Source: Brevibacillus agri
GTDB taxonomy: Bacteria; Bacillota; Bacilli; Brevibacillales; Brevibacillaceae
DNA: 64,000 nt
NCBI RefSeq assembly: GCF_004117055.1
Contig: NZ_CP026363.1
Location: 3,402,001 to 3,466,000, forward strand
Reading direction: 5' to 3'
Shown here: positions 60,961-64,000 of the stretch, one piece after another
How positions within the stretch are numbered: position 1 is the stretch's first letter
How the letters are laid out: each line of letters begins with the position of its first letter
The notes under the pieces: model-generated
Database searches by the model: none
Seen by the model: the letters and a program-made list of their open reading frames with translations, nothing else
What the model was told of the DNA's origin: nothing
Translations under genes and position numbers: made by a program

Positions 60961-61893
60961 CTATTTCTGTTCAAACGGCAGCTCGCCATCCAGCTCGCGA
61001 AGTCGCTTCTGAATCCAGATCGCCGCCTGTGCGCCATCCCCCATCGCGATCGCGACCTGCTGGGAATGAACGGCGATGTCACCGACTGCCCACAGATTGC
61101 GATGATCGGTTTCTTTTGTGCGCGGATCGGTGCGCACGTGTCCTTTTTCATTGATATGTACGGAAAAAGCTTGCAACAGCCCGGTCTGGGCCTGCGCCCC
61201 GGGAAAGGCCAAAAAGGCGCGGGTCACGGTCAACTTTTCCCCTGAGGAAAGCTCTAATCGTTGCAAGAGGCCATCTGCTTGCACGAGCTTTTCCACACGC
61301 GCAGCGCGATAGCCAATCCCCAGCCTGTCCAGCAGCGCCTGCTCCTCTTCGTCGATTTCGCTGCCGCCGTGATTGACGACGACCAGCTTTTTCGTGTAGA
61401 AAAACAGATCGCCTGCCATCTGGACAGCGTGTGAGCCATCGCCAATCACCGCCGTTGTCTGTCCGACGCTCTCGTACCCGTCGCAATCCGGGCAAATAAA
61501 AACAGACAGCCCGAGACAGTCGCGCAGTTCGGCAATCGCCGGAAAAGGGTCCGCCATTCCCGTCGCCATGACGAGCGTTTTCGCCTGCAACGCCTGTGCG
61601 CCCGCTCTCGTTTTCGTGGTTACCCGGAAGCTTCCCTCCGGATTTGCGACAAGCCCCGTCACTTCATCCGCAATGAACTCGGCGCCGTATTGCGCGGCCT
61701 GCTTCCGCCCTTCCCGGCGAAAAAAATCGCCGCTGACCCCTTCCGAGAATCCGAGGATGTTCCGGTAGTTTTTGGCGACCGCCGACCGTCCTCCCGGCAC
61801 GTCGATGACCGCCACGCGGCGAGGGCTTCTGGCGAGCTGGATCGCCGTCTGCAAGCCCGCTATTCCCCCGCCTACAATGATCGTATCGTACAT
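60961..61893 (-). CDS. Thioredoxin reductase-like FAD/NAD(P)H oxidoreductase
   Basis: A 310-residue two-domain flavoprotein. The FAD loop is GGGIAG (8-13), a CxxC redox pair lies in CPDCDG (134-139), the NAD(P)H loop is VIGDGSHAVQMAGD, and the C-terminal FAD motif is NLWAVGDIA. The CxxC in the NADPH domain groups it with thioredoxin reductases rather than ferredoxin-NADP reductases. Its partner could be a thioredoxin or glutaredoxin-like protein. B. subtilis encodes the bacillithiol-disulfide reductase YpdA in this region, but that protein lacks the CPDCDG motif, so the two should not be equated. Confidence 0.85.
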   Translation of the reverse strand: MYDTIIVGGGIAGLQTAIQLARSPRRVAVIDVPGGRSAVAKNYRNILGFSEGVSGDFFRREGRKQAAQYGAEFIADEVTGLVANPEGSFRVTTKTRAGAQALQAKTLVMATGMADPFPAIAELRDCLGLSVFICPDCDGYESVGQTTAVIGDGSHAVQMAGDLFFYTKKLVVVNHGGSEIDEEEQALLDRLGIGYRAARVEKLVQADGLLQRLELSSGEKLTVTRAFLAFPGAQAQTGLLQAFSVHINEKGHVRTDPRTKETDHRNLWAVGDIAVHSQQVAIAMGDGAQAAIWIQKRLRELDGELPFEQK

Positions 61894-61952
61894 CGCTAGC
61901 CCTCCACTGATCCGTCTACTGCCTTTAGCATAACCGCAGGCGGCGGGAACGA

Positions 61953-62639
61953 TTACGGAGAGAGCGGCACGAAGACCACCTTTCCTTCTGCCAGTTGCGT
62001 TTCCGCGTTCAGCCCGTTGTATTTGGCAATGCGGGCGACGTTGGAATTGTTGCCGTAATATTTGCGGGACAGCATGAACAGCGTCTCTCCCTTTTGTACG
62101 ACGTGCTTGACGACTTTTGGCTTCTGGGCTGGTTGTACCGGCTTCTGTTCAGGAGCTGGCTGTGCCGGAGCAGGAGCAGCAGATGCGCTCTCGGTTTTTT
62201 GCTGGACGGGCTTGCTCTCGGTTTGCGGAGCTACTGCCGCGCTTGTGCTGGCCGGAGCGCTGCTTGCGGCAGTAGCAGGCGGCGAAGCGGCAACAGACGC
62301 AGATTCAGTCTGCTCGGCTGGCTGCGCAGTCTCTGCGGGAGTAGACGGGAGCGCCACCGATGTTGGCTCGCTGGCGGCTGTTTCCGTTTCCGCTCCCGTT
62401 TCTGCTTCGGCTGCCGCCGTCTTCGCTTCGCCTGCCTCTGGCGGCGTCAAGATCATGTCGACGGCTTCTGCCTGTTCCCGGGCTACATTCGCCTTGTACA
62501 GCTCCAGGCCGATCAGCCCGAAAAAAACAAGTCCAAATACCAAGAGTCCCGACCGAACCCATGTTTTCAATCCCACTGACGCTTTTGGGCGGGTATGACG
62601 GGAGCGTCGAGGCGGCAATTGGTTCGTCTGCAAATTCAC
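61953..62639 (-). CDS. ypbE: LysM-domain membrane protein (YpbE-like)
   Basis: A 228-residue protein: a basic cytoplasmic N-terminus, one transmembrane helix (about 30-48, GLLVFGLVFFGLIGLELY), a long Ala/Pro/Glu/Thr-rich spacer (about 65-175), and a C-terminal LysM domain (HVVQKGETLFMLSRKYYG, then NVARIAKYNGLN). It would sit in the membrane and bind peptidoglycan. The start is GTG at 62639 behind GGGGAGGAAGA and overlaps the CPBP gene stop by 4 nt. Topology and position match B. subtilis YpbE. Confidence 0.85.
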   Translation of the reverse strand: MNLQTNQLPPRRSRHTRPKASVGLKTWVRSGLLVFGLVFFGLIGLELYKANVAREQAEAVDMILTPPEAGEAKTAAAEAETGAETETAASEPTSVALPSTPAETAQPAEQTESASVAASPPATAASSAPASTSAAVAPQTESKPVQQKTESASAAPAPAQPAPEQKPVQPAQKPKVVKHVVQKGETLFMLSRKYYGNNSNVARIAKYNGLNAETQLAEGKVVFVPLSP

Positions 62640-63217
62640 TCTTCCTCCCCCTTTTCCTTTTTCAAAGTCTTTTGCAGATAAAAGGCCAATGAAACATCAA
62701 TGGCAATATGCGCGACGATGGGCGGCCACAAAGAGCCGTGCCAATCCATCAGCAGCCCCAACAGCCAGCTCGTGCCATACACGCTCGCGATTAACAGCGG
62801 CTTTTTCAAATAGCGCACATGTACGAGCGTAAAGATGAGGCTCGTCCAGGCATTCCCGGCAAACGGCTGGATCACGCCGCGAAACAGCCATTCCTCGCCA
62901 ATACCGACGATGACGCATACGAGCACCGTCAGGCTGGAAGACATGGCTCCAAACACTTTTTCGTTGATGCTGCCGTCGTCCTGCCAGCGTCTGGGTAAAT
63001 AGGTTTCCATGGCAATGCTGAAGAGCACAATCCCCGCTGCCACACCGCACGCAAGGCCGATTCCCTTCCACCCCGGGAAGCTGAACAAGCCAAGCGTCCC
63101 TTGCCATCCGTGGACCCAGAAGCTGCTTGCCGCTGCCGCCGCCAAAACCAACGCCTGGGTCAGCCACAGATTCAGCCGCAGCGTCGCTTCATCCACCTCT
63201 AGCCCACTTTCTTTCAC
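62636..63217 (-). CDS. ypbD: CPBP family intramembrane glutamic endopeptidase (YpbD-like)
   Basis: A 193-residue membrane protein related to Rce1/CPBP proteases. The motif EEWLFR (E108, E109, R113) is followed by histidine-bearing helices, LVHVRYL and PIVAHIAIDV, the usual catalytic layout. GTG at 63217 has AAAGGAG 9 nt upstream; the frame is open further up, inside recS. Substrates are unknown. It is one of two glutamic-type intramembrane proteases in this window (with PrsW) and overlaps the LysM gene by 4 nt. Confidence 0.85.
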   Translation of the reverse strand: MKESGLEVDEATLRLNLWLTQALVLAAAAASSFWVHGWQGTLGLFSFPGWKGIGLACGVAAGIVLFSIAMETYLPRRWQDDGSINEKVFGAMSSSLTVLVCVIVGIGEEWLFRGVIQPFAGNAWTSLIFTLVHVRYLKKPLLIASVYGTSWLLGLLMDWHGSLWPPIVAHIAIDVSLAFYLQKTLKKEKGEEE

Positions 63218-63234
63218 GTAATCGTTCTCTCCTT

Positions 63235-64000
63235 TTATTTTTTCGGCAAAAGCTTGTCCAATGCCTGCCGCAAACTCCAACTGTTTTGTGCTTCCGGCTG
63301 CATCAGCGCGGGCTGCTGCCCTTCGTAAGCTTGCCGCTGCAATCCGCAGCGCGAGCAGCAAAAACGGTCATAGCCGTGGTCTGCTTCGCCAAAGTATTGA
63401 TTCAAATGCTTGCGCAGACAACTGTCGGCGAGCACGTACGATACCATTTCGGACAACTTTTTTCGCTTGACGGCCTTTCGCTTTTCCGTCTCCTGCCAAA
63501 TATCATGGACGGGATTGGCTATTTCGTGTGTGCTGCTCACCTGCGCCCGGGACAGGGCACGCTCTGTATAAAAGGTGAGCATGGCCGCCATTTCCTCGGA
63601 CATGTCGATCATGGCCAATGCCTGGGCATCCAGGGCCGCTCCCCCGCGGTAATATTGGATAAACTGCTGGATTTGCACAGGAGTCGGGTATTCCTTGTCC
63701 AGCATGTACTGATGAATCTGGATGTCCTCCTGGGCGTACAGCAGCATGGCATAGCCGGGCCGTCCATCGCGGCCGATCCTGCCGATCTCCTGCGAGTACG
63801 CCTCCAGGCTTGCTGGCATCTGGTAGTGAATGACGTAGCGAATATCCGGCTTGTCGATGCCCATGCCAAATGCGTTCGTCGCGATGATGACGTCCAGTTC
63901 GCCCGCCAGAAACTGCGTCTGGATCAGCATCCGCTCTATGCTGTTCATGCCTCCGTGGTAACCGTCCACGCGCCTTTTCCCGTCGAGCTGATACGCAGCC
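63235..64000 (-). CDS. recS: RecQ-family ATP-dependent DNA helicase (RecS/YpbC type), C-terminal part, cut by window edge
   Basis: The last 254 codons are present. Motifs V and VI of RecQ helicases are visible (IIATNAFGMGIDKPDIRYVI, QEIGRIGRDGRPGYAMLLY), followed by the zinc-binding region (DSCLRKHLNQYFGE, then RFCCSRCG). No HRDC domain follows; the chain ends shortly after with QALDKLLPKK. The short form and the neighbours ypbD and ypbE point to the RecS (YpbC) type of B. subtilis rather than full-length RecQ. The helicase motifs I-IV lie beyond the window. Confidence 0.9.
   Translation of the reverse strand, partial: AAYQLDGKRRVDGYHGGMNSIERMLIQTQFLAGELDVIIATNAFGMGIDKPDIRYVIHYQMPASLEAYSQEIGRIGRDGRPGYAMLLYAQEDIQIHQYMLDKEYPTPVQIQQFIQYYRGGAALDAQALAMIDMSEEMAAMLTFYTERALSRAQVSSTHEIANPVHDIWQETEKRKAVKRKKLSEMVSYVLADSCLRKHLNQYFGEADHGYDRFCCSRCGLQRQAYEGQQPALMQPEAQNSWSLRQALDKLLPKK

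Noticed and set aside
60961-61893. Calling the flavoprotein YpdA (bacillithiol disulfide reductase)
   Set aside because: It carries the thioredoxin-reductase CxxC (CPDCDG), which YpdA lacks, so only the broader family name is supported.

Overview
This window is a chromosomal segment from a spore-forming, respiring, probably motile member of the Bacillales. Moderate-to-high GC (estimated by eye at about 55 percent), purine-rich Shine-Dalgarno sites and many GTG/TTG starts suggest a Brevibacillus-like organism. That genus call is inference from gene order and content; there is no 16S rRNA here. The gene order follows the B. subtilis chromosome from birA/cca back through qcr, trp, aro, hep, hbs, spoIVA, cmk, sleB and recS. 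Nearly every gene is on the minus strand, so transcription runs from right to left. I see no insertion sequence, prophage or CRISPR array.

Layout, left to right. 0-5 kb: birA (cut by the edge), cca, bacillithiol genes bshA-bshB1, mgsA, dapB and a MazG-like pyrophosphohydrolase. 5-8 kb: a YitT-type membrane protein on the plus strand, then ypjB and ypjA. 8-13 kb: the menaquinol-cytochrome c reductase operon qcrABC and the ypi cluster (DUF2487, an IDEAL-domain protein, a winged-helix-like protein, a TPR protein). 13-15.7 kb: an ECF sigma/anti-sigma pair and a degenerate amidohydrolase with its own promoter and an attenuator-like leader. 15.9-28.5 kb: the aromatic supraoperon aroC-aroB-aroH-trpEDCFBA-hisC-tyrA-aroA. 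28.7-35.4 kb: a small protein, cheR, ndk, and hepS-menG-ubiA-ubiX-mqnA-hepT. 36-38.5 kb: mtrB (TRAP), a lytic transglycosylase, tRNA-Pro, folE and hup. 38.7-51.8 kb: spoIVA, yphF, two tandem ferredoxins, a YphE-like protein, spoVIF, gpsA, plsY, der, YIEGIA genes, fni, a four-S1 protein, plsC and cmk. 52-64 kb: ypfB, motI, ypeB-sleB, prsW, asparaginase, glutamate dehydrogenase, a PIG-L deacetylase, mecA, a thioredoxin-reductase-like flavoprotein, LysM and CPBP proteins, and recS (cut by the edge).

How the parts work together. The aro genes make chorismate. It feeds the trp genes, hisC/tyrA, and, through MqnA, menaquinone; the hep and menG genes supply the prenyl tail and final methylation, and QcrABC uses the finished quinol. 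The trp operon carries a complete TRAP circuit: exactly 11 GAG/TAG triplets followed by a terminator in the trpE leader, with the gene for TRAP itself (mtrB) 10 kb away. Other themes are spore formation and germination (spoIVA, spoVIF, ypeB-sleB, the YIEGIA pair), bacillithiol thiol chemistry, and envelope stress (an ECF sigma factor plus the site-1 protease PrsW).

The least conventional parts are the 15.6-15.84 kb leader and its metal-site-less amidohydrolase, the tandem ferredoxins, the quinone genes wedged between hepS and hepT, a SleB lacking its cell-wall-binding half, and two very short genes (28742-28909 and 55076-55234).
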